Below, piece after piece: positions 29,401 to 38,401 of a stretch of DNA of 64,000 nt. The notes beneath the pieces were generated by a model. That model made no database searches. It saw only the letters and a program-made list of their open reading frames with translations, and was not told the DNA's origin. The translations under genes were made by a program, and so were the position numbers. Position 1 is the first letter of the stretch; every line of letters starts with the position of its first letter. Origin of the DNA: Derxia lacustris (GTDB taxonomy: Bacteria > Pseudomonadota > Gammaproteobacteria > Burkholderiales > Burkholderiaceae_E); assembly GCF_002105195.1 (NCBI RefSeq), contig NZ_MUHU01000008.1:558001-622000 (forward strand), read 5' to 3'.

Positions 29401-29724
29401 CTGGCTCAGGCGCTCGCGTCGTGCCGTGCCGCGCGCCATGTCGAGCGCCAGCGCGCCGAGCCCGGCGGCGGCCGAGCCTTCGAGCGCGTCGTCGATGCGG
29501 CGGCCGGCGAGCGCGCTGCGCGCCAGCCCGACATAGGCGGCGAAATCGTCATTGGCCAGCCGGATGCGGCCGTCGCTGTCGATGCAGGCGACCGGCCGGT
29601 CGATCCAGTCGAGCACGGCATTGGCAAACGGTGCCTGCGCCGGCGCCACCTCGTGCGGTGCCCGATGGTCGGCAGTCGCGGCGGGGCCGGGGACGATCGG
29701 GATGAGCTTGGGCGGCGAGGACAT
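26413..29724 (-). CDS. Multi-PAS GGDEF-EAL cyclic-di-GMP protein
   Basis: A 1103-residue soluble signalling protein that can in principle both make and break cyclic-di-GMP. By eye there are five PAS-like domains (about 35-135, 165-265, 270-400, 405-525 and 545-660), a GGDEF domain (about 665-830) and an EAL domain (about 850-1090). The GGDEF motif is intact (RMGGDEF near 743) and has the inhibitory RxxD site (RKSD) five residues before it. The EAL domain keeps EALLRW, the VTETSML Glu and IDDFGTGYSSL, so both catalytic sites look active. No membrane helix or signal peptide is seen. It lies 75 bases after hpnE and may be read through from that operon. Ligands of the PAS domains are unknown. Confidence 0.93.
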   Translation of the reverse strand: MSSPPKLIPIVPGPAATADHRAPHEVAPAQAPFANAVLDWIDRPVACIDSDGRIRLANDDFAAYVGLARSALAGRRIDDALEGSAAAGLGALALDMARGTARRERLSQGGFSLRVDRDAAGRACGCVLVGPEIAPAPDADALAQAVLAATPDALLPPPDGGFYGYLDALPLAVAYFDHQHHVTFGNRQGHALFGGSLALDLAGHLDHALAGEHIAYEQLLPQPDGEPHWLRITLVPNRAGAEVVGVYGIALDVHGERLARSEIEGRELRVRQFIDNVPLALAYLDAQFRVSVANRAFSLALGLDGASAAGRPIVELLGHAMDCELDAAIARIRHGESLVEERLLPLFGQPGERHTARWVEVRWLPDFDPGSSLGIGAEPRGSYLIFRDVHEARQARAAYDASVQELQRAMNSIGTPIALFDTDDRLRFANSSLRELFGITDEAVGRPASELATPRVIDVIGPMMARAREGYEVTTERELPAPDGRRRWWRLRFVPQRGADGAVSGVYLVLFDVDDLKGQQRELQASQEELRRANSLLSSHLDNSPLAALELDADLAITRWTERAERLFGWQRDLVQGRSVWDLEMIGLGEVDAITRSFALVLSGLQQRVSALQRVTRADGSRIWCEWYISALADETGAVTSIFALVQDVNQRVEAEARLQQLAAFDSLTGLPNRSSLQFELAQALDRARRTGHGVAALFIDLDHFKNVNDTLGHRVGDQLLLAVARILKSCVRKSDTVSRMGGDEFMVVIEHPKVRPAAQHIANKVLAALNQPIPVEGHMLTVAGSVGIAVFPEHGNDANQLLKNADVAMYHAKERGKGRFEFYSDDLAREHEEQSLIEFSLRVAMATNQLRLHYQPRVGVADGLIEGAEALLRWTHPELGEVPPKKFIRVAEETGLIFDLGIWVFRRACEQLREWQRAGIDFGTVSVNFSARQLLMRDLIDRISTILVETGADPAWLELEVTETSMLFDVAMTKKVIAALKRLGMSIAIDDFGTGYSSLSHLQQLEVDALKVDQSFVRDLLHDTGDAAITRAVISLGRGIGLHVIAEGVENRAQLAFLKECGCDAYQGYLFSPAVAPEVFADMLREQMTAGRRPITPSSAGR

Positions 29725-29799
29725 GGACGTTGGCTTCTGCCTGGAGGTAGCCGGGGACTTTAGCGGCTTGGGTGTGAAGCGAACAATTCGCGGCGACGT

Positions 29800-31212
29800 T
29801 CAGGCGGCCAGGTCCGGCCGCTGGACAGCGCCGGCGCGTCGGACGGTCGCCAGCGCGGCGCGAGCGGCGCGCAATCCGCTGCGCACGGCGCCTTCGAGCG
29901 TGGCGGGATAGTCGGGATCGGCATGGTCGCCAGCCAGGAACAGGCCCGGCGCGCCGCTGGCGACCGGCGTGCGCGCGAGCCCGGGCAGGCAGCGGAAGGT
30001 AGCGCGCTTGTCGATGACCACGGCGGCGCGCGCCGCATCCAGCCGTTCGGGCGCGACGCCGAGCGCGCCGGCCAGCTGGCGCGCGGCGCCGGCAATGAGC
30101 GCAGCATGATCGAGTCCGAGCAGTTCGCGCGCGCCGCTGGCCACCACGGCGAGCCGCCCGTCGGGCAGGCCGAGCGCGCCGCGGTCGAACGCGAACTGGC
30201 CGAATTCGGCGGCGGCGGGCCGCTCGGCCAGCGCGATCATCGGCGCTGGCAGGCGCAGCCCGTCGGCGCGGAAATAGACGGTGGCGATCGGCTCGTAGGC
30301 AAAGCCGTCGAGCGCGGCGAGTGCGGCGGCAAACGGCGCGGCGTCGGGCAGCGTGCGCAGCAGGGCGGCGCTTGTGGCCGGCGGCGTGGCGAGGATGACC
30401 GCGTCGAAGCGGCCGAGCGGCGCGCCGGCATGGCAAAGCCAGCCGCTGTCGGCGTAGGTCGGTGCGGTCAGCGCGGTCAGGCGCGTGCCCAGATGCAGCT
30501 CGGCGCCGCGTTCGCGCAGCCGGGCCAGGCTGGCGTCGGGCAGCAGCGCGCCCAGGTCGACCGCCGGCAGCAGCAGGTCGGAGGCGGCGCGGCCGGCGCC
30601 GAGCGAATCGCGCAGCACGCGTGCGAATACGGCGGCGCTGGCCTCCTCGGCGCGGGTGTTGAGCGCGGCGACGCAGAGCGGTTCGAGCATCAGCCGGCGC
30701 ATGCGCTCGGGCGCGTCGGCGATCCACTGCGCGACGGTCATGTCGGCCGGCGCGCGGAAGCCGCCGAGCCGGCAGCCGATCATCCAGCGCAGCGCGCCGA
30801 GCTTGTCGGCCGGCGTCAGCCCGCGCGCGGTGGCGAGCCCGACCAGCACATGCAGCGGCGCGGGCAGCCGTGGCAGCGCCAGCGAGAACTGGCCCGGCAG
30901 ATCGAGCCGCAGCGGCAGCCGGCGCAGCGCGCTCGCCGGCACGCCGACGCGCGCCAGCAGCGCGAGCGTGTCGACATAGGCGCCGATCAGGATGTGCTGG
31001 CCGTTGTCGAGCGTTTCGCCGTGCAGCGCGATGCGCCGGGCGCGGCCGCCGGCGTCGCGTGCGGCTTCGATCAGCGTGACCTGAATGCCGGCCTCGGCCA
31101 GCTCGACCGCCGCCGCGCAGCCGGCCCAGCCCGCGCCGACGACGGCGATGCGCGGCGCCGCGCCTGACCGGCCCGCTGCGCCGGCGGGAGCGATCGCGCG
31201 CGCGCCCGTCAC
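29800..31212 (-). CDS. hpnE: Hydroxysqualene dehydroxylase (squalene-associated FAD-dependent desaturase)
   Basis: HpnE reduces hydroxysqualene to squalene in the bacterial three-enzyme route. The 470-residue FAD-dependent amine-oxidase-fold protein has the Rossmann motif VVGAGWAGCAAAVELAEAG near residue 25, an AGGRAR-type follow-up (DAGGRARRI), and the C-terminal FAD-contacting FLAGDHADPDYPATLEGAV. I place the start at GTG 31212, which overlaps the hpnD stop as GTGA; no ATG precedes the FAD motif closely. It is the third gene of hpnC-hpnD-hpnE. Confidence 0.92.
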   Translation of the reverse strand: MTGARAIAPAGAAGRSGAAPRIAVVGAGWAGCAAAVELAEAGIQVTLIEAARDAGGRARRIALHGETLDNGQHILIGAYVDTLALLARVGVPASALRRLPLRLDLPGQFSLALPRLPAPLHVLVGLATARGLTPADKLGALRWMIGCRLGGFRAPADMTVAQWIADAPERMRRLMLEPLCVAALNTRAEEASAAVFARVLRDSLGAGRAASDLLLPAVDLGALLPDASLARLRERGAELHLGTRLTALTAPTYADSGWLCHAGAPLGRFDAVILATPPATSAALLRTLPDAAPFAAALAALDGFAYEPIATVYFRADGLRLPAPMIALAERPAAAEFGQFAFDRGALGLPDGRLAVVASGARELLGLDHAALIAGAARQLAGALGVAPERLDAARAAVVIDKRATFRCLPGLARTPVASGAPGLFLAGDHADPDYPATLEGAVRSGLRAARAALATVRRAGAVQRPDLAA

Positions 31213-32051
31213 GCCTTCCAGCCGAAGACCCAGGTGCGCCACGCAATCCACAGCTTGCGCAGCGGCGTGAGCGACACCCGATGCGTCAGCACCGGAAAGC
31301 CGTCGGCCTCGATCTCGTCGAGCAGGGTGCGGTAGATGGCACCCATGATGAGTCCGGCGCGCTGGGCCCGGCGGTCGGCGGCGGGCAGCACGGCCAGCGC
31401 CTCGGCATAGATGGCGCGCGCGCGGTCGGCCTGGAACTTCATCAGCGCGATGAATTCGGGCGAGCTTTCGCCCTTGAGGATTTGCGCCGCCTTCACGTTG
31501 AAGCGCTGCAAGTCTTCGATGGGCAGATAGATGCGGCCACGCCGGGCGTCGTCGCCGACATCGCGAATGATGTTGGTGAGCTGGAAGGCGAGGCCGAACT
31601 TCTCGGCGTAGTCCGAGGTTTCGGGCCGCGTCTGGCCAAAGATGCCGGCCGACACCAGCCCGACCACGCCGGCCACCAGATGGCAGTAGTGCTTGAGGCC
31701 GGCGTAATCGAGATAGCGGGTCTGCTCCAGATCCATCTGCATGCCGTCGATGACCAGGCCGAGGCGCTCGGGCGTGATCGCGCCGTCGGCGGCGAACGGC
31801 AGCATCGCGCGCGTCACCGGATGCTCGGGCGAGCCGGCGGCGAAGCGGGCGACCTCGGCGCGCCACCAGTCGAGCTTGGTGTGGGCGATGGACAGCTCGA
31901 CCGCGTCGTCGACCGCGTCATCTACCTCGCGGCAGAAGGCATAGAAGGCGGTGATCGCGCGGCGCTTGGCCGGCGGCAGAAACAGGAAGCTGTAATAGAA
32001 GCTCGATCCGCTGCGGGCGGCCTTGTCCTGGCAATAGTCGTCGGGCGTCAT
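31209..32051 (-). CDS. hpnD: Presqualene diphosphate synthase
   Basis: HpnD condenses two farnesyl diphosphates to presqualene diphosphate. The 280-residue trans-prenyltransferase-type protein has both Asp-rich motifs, DDAVDD (residues 44-49) and NIIRDVGDDARRGRIYLP near 160, which bind Mg-diphosphate. MTPDDYCQDKAARSGSSFYY is the usual N-terminus. It starts inside the hpnC stop (ATGA overlap) and ends inside the hpnE start, so the three genes are tightly coupled. Confidence 0.94.
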   Translation of the reverse strand: MTPDDYCQDKAARSGSSFYYSFLFLPPAKRRAITAFYAFCREVDDAVDDAVELSIAHTKLDWWRAEVARFAAGSPEHPVTRAMLPFAADGAITPERLGLVIDGMQMDLEQTRYLDYAGLKHYCHLVAGVVGLVSAGIFGQTRPETSDYAEKFGLAFQLTNIIRDVGDDARRGRIYLPIEDLQRFNVKAAQILKGESSPEFIALMKFQADRARAIYAEALAVLPAADRRAQRAGLIMGAIYRTLLDEIEADGFPVLTHRVSLTPLRKLWIAWRTWVFGWKA

Positions 32052-32890
32052 CGGGCGGGGAAGAGTCGGCGGTAGCGCAGGGCGCGGGACAGAAGTCGGA
32101 ACCAGTCGGCGCGGCCGAGCGTGGGGCGGGCGCGGAACACGTCGTGGCCGGCGGCTTCGATGCGGTCGAGGATGGCGAGCCCGCCGAGCACCACGAAGCG
32201 CAGTTCGATGCCGATGCGTCCGGGCAGGTCGGCCGCCAGCGGGGCGCCGGATTCTAGCAGCGCCCGGGTACGCGAAACCTCGAAGGCCATCAGCGCGCGG
32301 AAGGCGTCGTCGCAGCGGCCGGCGCCGATCTGCGCCTCGCTCACGCCGAAGCGCGCCAGGTCGTCGAGCGGCAGATAGACGCGCGCCGCGCCGGCGTTCT
32401 TGCGCCAGTCGATCGCCACGTCCTGCCAGAAGTTGGCGAGCTGCAAGCCGGTGCAGATGGCGTCGGAGCGTTCCAGATTGCGCGGCGTGACCGCGCCATA
32501 CAGATGCAGCATCAGCCGGCCGACCGGATCGGCGCTGCGCCGGCAGTAGTCGCGCAGCTCGGCGAAGTTGGCATAGCGCGTGGTGGTCACGTCCTGCGCG
32601 AAGGCCGAGAGCAGGTCGTGGAACAGACCGAGCGGCAGGCCGTGGCGCCGGATCGGCTCGACCAGCGCGGCGGCGAGCGGGCCGGCGGGCGCGCGGCCGG
32701 CGCCGATCGCGTCGAGGTCGGCGTCCATCGCGGCGAGGTCGGCGAGGCGCTCGGGAATGCTGGCGTCGCCCTCGTCGGCGAGATCGTCGGCATGGCGCGC
32801 CCAGCGATAGATGGCCTCGACCGCCGGCCGCAGCCGGGCCGGCAGCAGGAAGGACGCGACGGGGAAATTCTCGTAGTGATCGACCGGCAT
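32048..32890 (-). CDS. hpnC: Hydroxysqualene synthase
   Basis: HpnC converts presqualene diphosphate to hydroxysqualene. The 280-residue protein shares the squalene/phytoene synthase fold with HpnD. Its first motif is DDLAD (residues 35-39) and its second is NFWQDVAIDWRK near 157, the HpnC-type variant. The start at 32890 (MPVDHYENFPVASFLLP) matches family N-termini; the frame is open upstream to 33022 but lacks family similarity there. It is first in the operon and divergent from an RND efflux unit. Squalene-hopene cyclase is not in this window. Confidence 0.93.
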   Translation of the reverse strand: MPVDHYENFPVASFLLPARLRPAVEAIYRWARHADDLADEGDASIPERLADLAAMDADLDAIGAGRAPAGPLAAALVEPIRRHGLPLGLFHDLLSAFAQDVTTTRYANFAELRDYCRRSADPVGRLMLHLYGAVTPRNLERSDAICTGLQLANFWQDVAIDWRKNAGAARVYLPLDDLARFGVSEAQIGAGRCDDAFRALMAFEVSRTRALLESGAPLAADLPGRIGIELRFVVLGGLAILDRIEAAGHDVFRARPTLGRADWFRLLSRALRYRRLFPAR

Positions 32891-33021
32891 GGAATGAGGC
32901 TGAAACAGGGCCGGAGCGGCCGAAAAATGCCAAAAGCTGCGTGTTATAACCGCCGCGCTCAATAAACCTAGCGCTGGCTGGCGACCGAGTCGCGGCTGGC
33001 GGCAGACAACAGGTAAGTCCA
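32891..33021. promoter_or_regulatory. Divergent promoter region between hpnC and the RND adaptor
   Basis: This 131-base region must drive both the hopanoid operon and the efflux operon. It contains GTTATAAC (32943-32950), an 8-bp palindrome that reads as a TATAAC -10 hexamer on both strands. No good -35 hexamer is seen for either direction, so the assignment is tentative. Confidence 0.35.
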
Positions 33022-34161
33022 ATGGCCGCAGGTGTTCTCGTCCCCCATTCTTTCGCGGCCGCCTTGCAGCGGTTGGCGCGTGTCGGCGTCGTGTGTGCGT
33101 CGGTCGCGATTCTTGGCGCTTGCAGCAAGCCGCCGGCCGCCGAGCCGTTGCCGCGCATGGTGCGCACCACGGTGGCCCAGGCCGAGATGTTCGGCGCGCC
33201 GCTGGAGTTTGCCGGCGAGGTCAAGGCGCGCGCCGAGTCGCGGCTGGGTTTCAGGGTGGGCGGCAAGATCGTCGAGCGGCTGGTGGAGTTTGGCGCCAGC
33301 GTGCGTCCGGGCCAGCCGCTGGCGCGGCTCGATCCGCGCGATCTGGCCGATGCCGAGGCGGCCGGCAAGTCGGCACTTGAGGCGGCGCGTGCCGACCTCA
33401 AGCTGGCCGAATCCGATTTCAAGCGCGCGGTCGATCTGCAGAAGCAGAACTTCGTGTCGCAGGCCGAGGTGGATCGGCGCCGCAGCACGCTCGATGCCGC
33501 GCGCGCCCAGCGCGACCGCGCCGAGGCCCAGGCCCGGTCGCTCGGCTCGCAGACCTCGTATGCGCTGCTCACCGCCGATGCGGCTGGCGTGGTGACCGCC
33601 ATCGAGGCCGAGGCCGGCCAGGTGGTGTCCGCCGGCCAGACCGTGGTGCGCGTGGCGCGCGCCGACGACAAGGAAGTGTGGATCGCGGTGCCGGAAGACC
33701 GGCTCGACCTGATCCGCGCGCTCGGCGCCGGCGAGGTGCGGCTCTGGGCCAATGCCAGCCAGCCGCTCACCGCCCGGGTGCGCGACATCGCCGCCGCCGC
33801 CGACGCCGCGACCCGCACCTACACGGTCCGCCTGCGGCTCGACAACCCGCCGGCCGACGTGCGCCTGGGCATGACCGCGACCGTGCGCTTCGACGTGAAG
33901 CGGCCGCAGCCGATGGTGCGGCTGCCGCTGTCGGCGCTGCTCGAGGCCGGCGGCAAGACCTCGGTCTGGATCTATGACACCAGCGACGGCAGCGTGAAGC
34001 CGGTGCCGGTACTCATCGGCGGCTCGGACGGCGGCGACGCGCTCGTGGCCCAGGGCATCGAGCCCGGCCAGCGCGTGGTGACCGCCGGCGTGCATGTGCT
34101 GCAACCGGGCCAGAAGGTGCGGCTCATGGACGCGCCCGTCACCGCCGGAGCCCGTTCATGA
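33022..34161 (+). CDS. RND efflux periplasmic adaptor (membrane fusion lipoprotein)
   Basis: A 379-residue HlyD/AcrA-type adaptor linking an RND pump to an outer membrane channel. The N-terminal signal ends in a lipobox, ILGAC, so the protein is predicted to be a lipoprotein anchored at the inner membrane. A barrel-lipoyl half motif (RLGFRVGGKIVERLVEFGASV) is followed by a coiled-coil hairpin (about 110-185), the second lipoyl half (GVVTAIEAEAGQVV) and beta-barrel/membrane-proximal domains. Its stop overlaps the pump start. No outer membrane channel gene follows, so it probably uses one encoded elsewhere. Confidence 0.92.
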   Translation: MAAGVLVPHSFAAALQRLARVGVVCASVAILGACSKPPAAEPLPRMVRTTVAQAEMFGAPLEFAGEVKARAESRLGFRVGGKIVERLVEFGASVRPGQPLARLDPRDLADAEAAGKSALEAARADLKLAESDFKRAVDLQKQNFVSQAEVDRRRSTLDAARAQRDRAEAQARSLGSQTSYALLTADAAGVVTAIEAEAGQVVSAGQTVVRVARADDKEVWIAVPEDRLDLIRALGAGEVRLWANASQPLTARVRDIAAAADAATRTYTVRLRLDNPPADVRLGMTATVRFDVKRPQPMVRLPLSALLEAGGKTSVWIYDTSDGSVKPVPVLIGGSDGGDALVAQGIEPGQRVVTAGVHVLQPGQKVRLMDAPVTAGARS

Positions 34162-37100
34162 GCGGCGACCGCGACGCGCCATCGCATGGCGGCTTCAACC
34201 TCTCGCGCTGGGCGCTCGAACATCAGTCGATCACGGCCTATCTGATCGCGGTGCTGACGCTGGCCGGGCTGATCAGCTTCTTCCACCTCGGTCAGGATGA
34301 AGACCCGCCGTTCACCTTCCGCACCATGGTGGTCAGCGCCAACTGGGCCGGTGCCAGCGCGCGCGAGATGAGCGAGCAGGTGACCGACAAGCTGGAGGAG
34401 AAGCTCCAGGAGACGCCCTTCCTAGACAAGCTGGTGAGCTACAGCCGGCCGGGCGAGACCATCATCATGGTCAATCTGCGCGAGGAAACGCCGCCCAGGG
34501 AAGTGCAGGAAATCTGGTACCAGGTGCGCAAGAAGATGGGCGACATCCGCGGCCGGCTGCCGGCCGGCGTGAGCGGGCCCGGCTTCAACGACGAGTTCGG
34601 CGATGTGTTCGGCACGCTCTACGGGCTGTCGGCCGACGGCTTCAGCTACGAGGAGCTGCGCCGCAACGCCGACGCCATCCGCCAGGAAATGCTGCGCGTG
34701 CCCGACGTGGCCAAGGTCGAGCTGTTTGGCGTGCAGGAGCAGAAGGTGTTCGTCGAGGTGTCGCACCGGCGCTTCGTGCAACTGGGCCTGAGCGCCCAGG
34801 ACGTGGTGAGCCAGATCGCGGCGCAGAACACGGTGGAGCCGGCCGGCACGCTGGTCACGCCGACCGACGACGTGGCGGTGCGGGTGAGCGGCGCCTTCAT
34901 CACCGTCGACCAGATCCGCGATCTGCGCCTGCGCGCCGGCGGCAATACCGTGCGGCTCGGCGACATCGCCACCGTCACGCGCGGCTATGCCGATCCGCAG
35001 ACGCAGTCGATGCGCGTCAACGGCAAGCCGGTGATCGGGCTGGGCGTGTCGATGCGCAGGGGCGGCGACATCGTGCGGCTCGGCGAATCGCTCGGCGTGC
35101 TGAGCGCGCGCATCCGCGCATCGCTGCCGGTCGGCATCGAGATGACGCAGGTGCAGGATCAGCCGCGGTCGGTCATCGGCTCGGTCGACGAGTTCGAGCA
35201 CACGCTGGTCGAGGCGGTGCTGATCGTGCTGGCGGTGAGCTTTCTGGCGCTCGGGCTGCATACCAAGCCATTCCGCATCGATGTGTGGCCCGGGCTGGTG
35301 GTGGCGCTCACGATTCCCATCGTGCTGGCCATCACCTTCCTGTTCATGGGCATCTTCAACATCGGCCTGCACAAGATCTCGCTCGGGGCGCTGATCATCG
35401 CGCTCGGCCTGCTGGTCGACGACGCGATCATCGCGGTGGAAATGATGGTGCGAAAGCTGGAGGAGGGCTTCTCGCGCATGGAGGCGGCGACCTTCGTCTG
35501 GAGCCATACCGCCTTCCCGATGCTGACCGGCACGCTGGTCACGGCGGCCGGTTTCCTTCCGGTCGGGCTGGCCGAATCGGTGGCCGGCGAATACACCTTC
35601 TCGATCTTTGCCGTGACCGGGCTGGCGCTGGTCATCTCGTGGTTCGCGGCGGTCATTTCCACGCCTTACCTCGGCTATCACCTGCTGCGCACCAAGAGCC
35701 ATGTGGGCGGCGGCGAGCATCACGAGCTGTTCGACACGCCGTTCTACCGCCGCTTCCGCGCCCTGGTCGACGGCTGCGTGGCGCGGCGCTGGCTGGTGAT
35801 CGGCGCGACCGTCGGCGCACTGGTGCTGGGCGGCGTGGGCTTCCGCTTCGTCGAGCAGCAGTTCTTCCCCGATTCCACCCGGCCCGAGGTCATCGTCGAG
35901 CTCTGGCTGCCCGAGGGCGCGAGCTATGCGGAAACCGAGCGGATCGCGCGCCGCTTCGAGGACTGGGCCGGCAAGCAGGATCAGGTGGAAAGCGTGACCA
36001 GCTTCGTCGGCACCGGCGCGCCGCGCTTCTATCTGCCGCTCGACCAGATCCTGCCGCAGAAGCAGGTGGCGCAGATCGTGGTGCTGCCGACCGGGCTGGC
36101 GGCGCGGGCGCGGCTGCGCGATGCCGCCACCGCCTTCATCGCCGAGCAGATGCCCGAGGTGCGCGGTCGCGTGCGCTATCTGCCGAGCGGGCCGCCGGTG
36201 CCCTACCCGGTGCAGTTCCGCATCGAAGGCCCCGATCCCGACCGCGTGCGCGCCATCGCCGAGGAGGTCAAGACCACGATGCGCGGCAATCCCAACACGC
36301 TCGGCGTTAACGACAACTGGAACGAGTCGGTCAAGACGCTGCGCGTCGAGGTGGACCAGGACAAGGCGCGCGCCGCCGGCGTCAGCTCGCAGGACGTGGC
36401 GCGCGCCGCCCAGACCGCGCTCACCGGCCAGACCATCGGCCAGCTGCGCGAACGCAACCGGCTCATCGACATCGTCGTGCGCTCGCCGCGCGAGGAGCGC
36501 GACGCCATCGCCGCCATGGCCGAGGTGAATCTGGCCACGCCGTCGGGTCCGGTGCCGATCAGCCAGCTCGCGCGCATCGGCTTTGCGTGGGAGCCGGGCG
36601 TGCTCTACCGGCAGAACCGCGACTGGGCCATCACCGCGCAATGCGATGTGCGCGACGGCATCCAGGGCAACACGGTGGCGATGCAGATCGATCCGCAACT
36701 CGACGCGTTGCGCGCCACGCTGCCGATCGGCTACCGCATCGTCATCGCCGGCGCGCTCGAGCAGAGCGATGTGGCCGGCAAGTCGATCGCGGCCAAGCTG
36801 CCGCTGGCCATCTTCGTGATCTTCACGCTGCTGATGCTGCAAGTGCACAGCTTCTCGCGCGCGGTGATGATCTTCCTGACCGGGCCGCTCGGCTTCATCG
36901 GTGCGGCGGCGGCGCTGCTGCTGCTGCGCGCGCCGTTCGGCTTCGTGGCCCAGCTCGGCGTGATCGCGCTGGTCGGCATGATCATCCGCAATTCGGTGAT
37001 CCTGGTCGACCAGATCGAGCAGGACCGCGCCGCCGGCGTCGATGCCTGGACTGCCATCGTCGAGGCGGCGGTGCGGCGTTTCCGCCCGATCCTGCTCACG

Positions 37101-37274
37101 GCCGCCGCCGCCGTGCTGGCGATGATTCCGCTGTCGCGCTCCGTCTTCTGGGGCCCGATGGCGGTCGCGATCATGGGTGGGCTCATCGTTGCGACGGTGT
37201 TGACGCTGCTGTTTCTGCCCGCCTTGTATGCCGCGTGGTTCCGCGTGAAGCGCGTCGCGACGATTTCAGGCTAG
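34158..37274 (+). CDS. RND family efflux pump, inner membrane subunit
   Basis: A 1038-residue AcrB/MexF-fold proton-driven exporter. It shows the usual 12-helix layout: one N-terminal helix, a large periplasmic loop (about 50-340), helices 2-6, a second helix-flanked loop (about 550-870) and helices 8-12. Helix 4 contains [21 protein letters not shown] with the proton-relay Asp pair. The [15 protein letters not shown] start of the first loop resembles the TriC/MexK-like branch rather than AcrB itself. Substrate cannot be inferred. The ATG overlaps the adaptor stop (ATGA), so a fixed adaptor-to-pump ratio is likely. No regulator gene is adjacent. Confidence 0.94.
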   Translation: MSGDRDAPSHGGFNLSRWALEHQSITAYLIAVLTLAGLISFFHLGQDEDPPFTFRTMVVSANWAGASAREMSEQVTDKLEEKLQETPFLDKLVSYSRPGETIIMVNLREETPPREVQEIWYQVRKKMGDIRGRLPAGVSGPGFNDEFGDVFGTLYGLSADGFSYEELRRNADAIRQEMLRVPDVAKVELFGVQEQKVFVEVSHRRFVQLGLSAQDVVSQIAAQNTVEPAGTLVTPTDDVAVRVSGAFITVDQIRDLRLRAGGNTVRLGDIATVTRGYADPQTQSMRVNGKPVIGLGVSMRRGGDIVRLGESLGVLSARIRASLPVGIEMTQVQDQPRSVIGSVDEFEHTLVEAVLIVLAVSFLALGLHTKPFRIDVWPGLVVALTIPIVLAITFLFMGIFNIGLHKISLGALIIALGLLVDDAIIAVEMMVRKLEEGFSRMEAATFVWSHTAFPMLTGTLVTAAGFLPVGLAESVAGEYTFSIFAVTGLALVISWFAAVISTPYLGYHLLRTKSHVGGGEHHELFDTPFYRRFRALVDGCVARRWLVIGATVGALVLGGVGFRFVEQQFFPDSTRPEVIVELWLPEGASYAETERIARRFEDWAGKQDQVESVTSFVGTGAPRFYLPLDQILPQKQVAQIVVLPTGLAARARLRDAATAFIAEQMPEVRGRVRYLPSGPPVPYPVQFRIEGPDPDRVRAIAEEVKTTMRGNPNTLGVNDNWNESVKTLRVEVDQDKARAAGVSSQDVARAAQTALTGQTIGQLRERNRLIDIVVRSPREERDAIAAMAEVNLATPSGPVPISQLARIGFAWEPGVLYRQNRDWAITAQCDVRDGIQGNTVAMQIDPQLDALRATLPIGYRIVIAGALEQSDVAGKSIAAKLPLAIFVIFTLLMLQVHSFSRAVMIFLTGPLGFIGAAAALLLLRAPFGFVAQLGVIALVGMIIRNSVILVDQIEQDRAAGVDAWTAIVEAAVRRFRPILLTAAAAVLAMIPLSRSVFWGPMAVAIMGGLIVATVLTLLFLPALYAAWFRVKRVATISG

Positions 37275-37277
37275 AAT
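37272..37277 (+). promoter_or_regulatory. Putative -10 box for the rpsF operon
   Basis: TAGAAT overlaps the stop codon of the RND pump gene and is followed by GCGGGCTTTTCC, a sequence context often seen at ribosomal operon promoters of betaproteobacteria. It lies about 95 bases before the rpsF start. No strong -35 hexamer is visible. Confidence 0.35.
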
Positions 37278-37372
37278 CGCGGGCTTTTCCCTTGCCGCAC
37301 CCGACGTTGACGCTTCGGGGCGGCCCGACGTTTCACTTCCGCATCCGTGCGGCAGGACCACAAGGAGTTTTC

Positions 37373-37735
37373 ATGCGTCATTACGAAGTGATTTTCATCG
37401 TCCACCCGGATCAGAGCGAGCAGGTTCCCGCGATGATCGAGCGGTACAAGGGCATGATCGAATCGGAAGCCGGCAAGATCCATCGTCTCGAAGACTGGGG
37501 GCGTCGCCAACTGGCCTATCCGATCTCGAAGCTGGTCAAGGCCCATTACGTGCTCATGAACATCGAAGCCGGCCAGCCCACGCTCGACGAACTCGAACAC
37601 GCGTTCAAGTTCAACGACGCCGTCCTGCGCCATCTCATCATCAAGACGAAGAAGGCCGAAACCGGCCCGTCGCCGATGATGAAGGCCATCGAGAAGGAAC
37701 AGCGCCGCGTGACCACCGAAGCGCCGGCCGCCTGA
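37373..37735 (+). CDS. rpsF: 30S ribosomal protein S6
   Basis: S6 binds the central domain of 16S rRNA together with S18. The 120-residue product starts [18 protein letters not shown] and contains [12 protein letters not shown], both typical. CAAGGAG lies upstream of the ATG; the frame extends further 5' only as a shadow of the pump gene. It leads the rpsF-priB-rpsR-rplI operon. Confidence 0.98.
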   Translation: MRHYEVIFIVHPDQSEQVPAMIERYKGMIESEAGKIHRLEDWGRRQLAYPISKLVKAHYVLMNIEAGQPTLDELEHAFKFNDAVLRHLIIKTKKAETGPSPMMKAIEKEQRRVTTEAPAA

Positions 37736-37749
37736 GCATCCAGGCAAGA

Positions 37750-38088
37750 GTGACGCGAGCAATCGAGGAACAGGCGCCTGCGCCGTTCAATTCGCTGCTG
37801 CTCGCTGCGCAGATCGTCGAACGCGGCCAGATCCGCTACACGCCGGCCGGTGTGCCGGTGCTGGAGCTGAAGCTGGGTCACGCATCGCAATGCATCGAAG
37901 CGGGTGCGCCACGGCAGGTTGCCTTCGAGGCCGCCGCCGTCGCTCTGGGGCCGATGGCTCTCAGGGCCGACGCCGCACCGCTTGGCTGTGCATTGCAGTT
38001 CGAAGGCTTTCTCGCGCAAAAGTCGCTCAAGTCGAAGACGCTCGTCATTCACATCACGAACATCTCCGCGCCCGTCGCGGACACGTAA
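37750..38088 (+). CDS. priB: Primosomal replication protein N
   Basis: PriB is a small single-strand DNA-binding protein that helps PriA reload the replisome at stalled forks. The 112-residue OB-fold product has FNSLLLAAQIVERGQIRYTP and LVIHITNIS, typical of PriB. It starts at GTG 37750 and lies between rpsF and rpsR, the position conserved in beta- and gammaproteobacteria. The name rests on both sequence and location. DnaB, its partner in restart, is encoded just downstream. Confidence 0.93.
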   Translation: MTRAIEEQAPAPFNSLLLAAQIVERGQIRYTPAGVPVLELKLGHASQCIEAGAPRQVAFEAAAVALGPMALRADAAPLGCALQFEGFLAQKSLKSKTLVIHITNISAPVADT

Positions 38089-38100
38089 AAGGATTTGGTC

Positions 38101-38379
38101 ATGCCCCGTCCCACTGGAAAAGGCAAGGGTCGTCCCCGTCGCCAGCAGCAAAACCCGCTCTTCAAGCGCCGCAAGTTCTGCCGTTTCACCGCCGAGAAGG
38201 TCGACGAGATCGACTACAAGGACGTCGACGTCCTCAAGGATTTCGTGCAGGAAAACGGCAAGATCATGCCGGCCCGCATCACCGGTACCAAGGCCCGCTA
38301 CCAGCGCCAACTCGACACGGCCATCAAGCGCGCGCGTTTCCTCGCGCTGCTGCCGTACAGCGACCAGCACCGCGTCTGA
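38101..38379 (+). CDS. rpsR: 30S ribosomal protein S18
   Basis: S18 pairs with S6 on 16S rRNA. The 92-residue product has the core [21 protein letters not shown] and [20 protein letters not shown] stretches of the family. The ATG at 38101 has AAAGGA upstream and gives [10 protein letters not shown]; an in-frame TTG six bases earlier is not favoured. rplI follows after 22 bases. Confidence 0.98.
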   Translation: MPRPTGKGKGRPRRQQQNPLFKRRKFCRFTAEKVDEIDYKDVDVLKDFVQENGKIMPARITGTKARYQRQLDTAIKRARFLALLPYSDQHRV

Positions 38380-38401
38380 TCGACCCGACAGGAGATAAAG
38401 C

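Noticed and set aside
34422..36848. Long minus-strand frame opposite the RND pump
   Set aside because: It is a shadow of the pump's codon bias; no start signal or family match.
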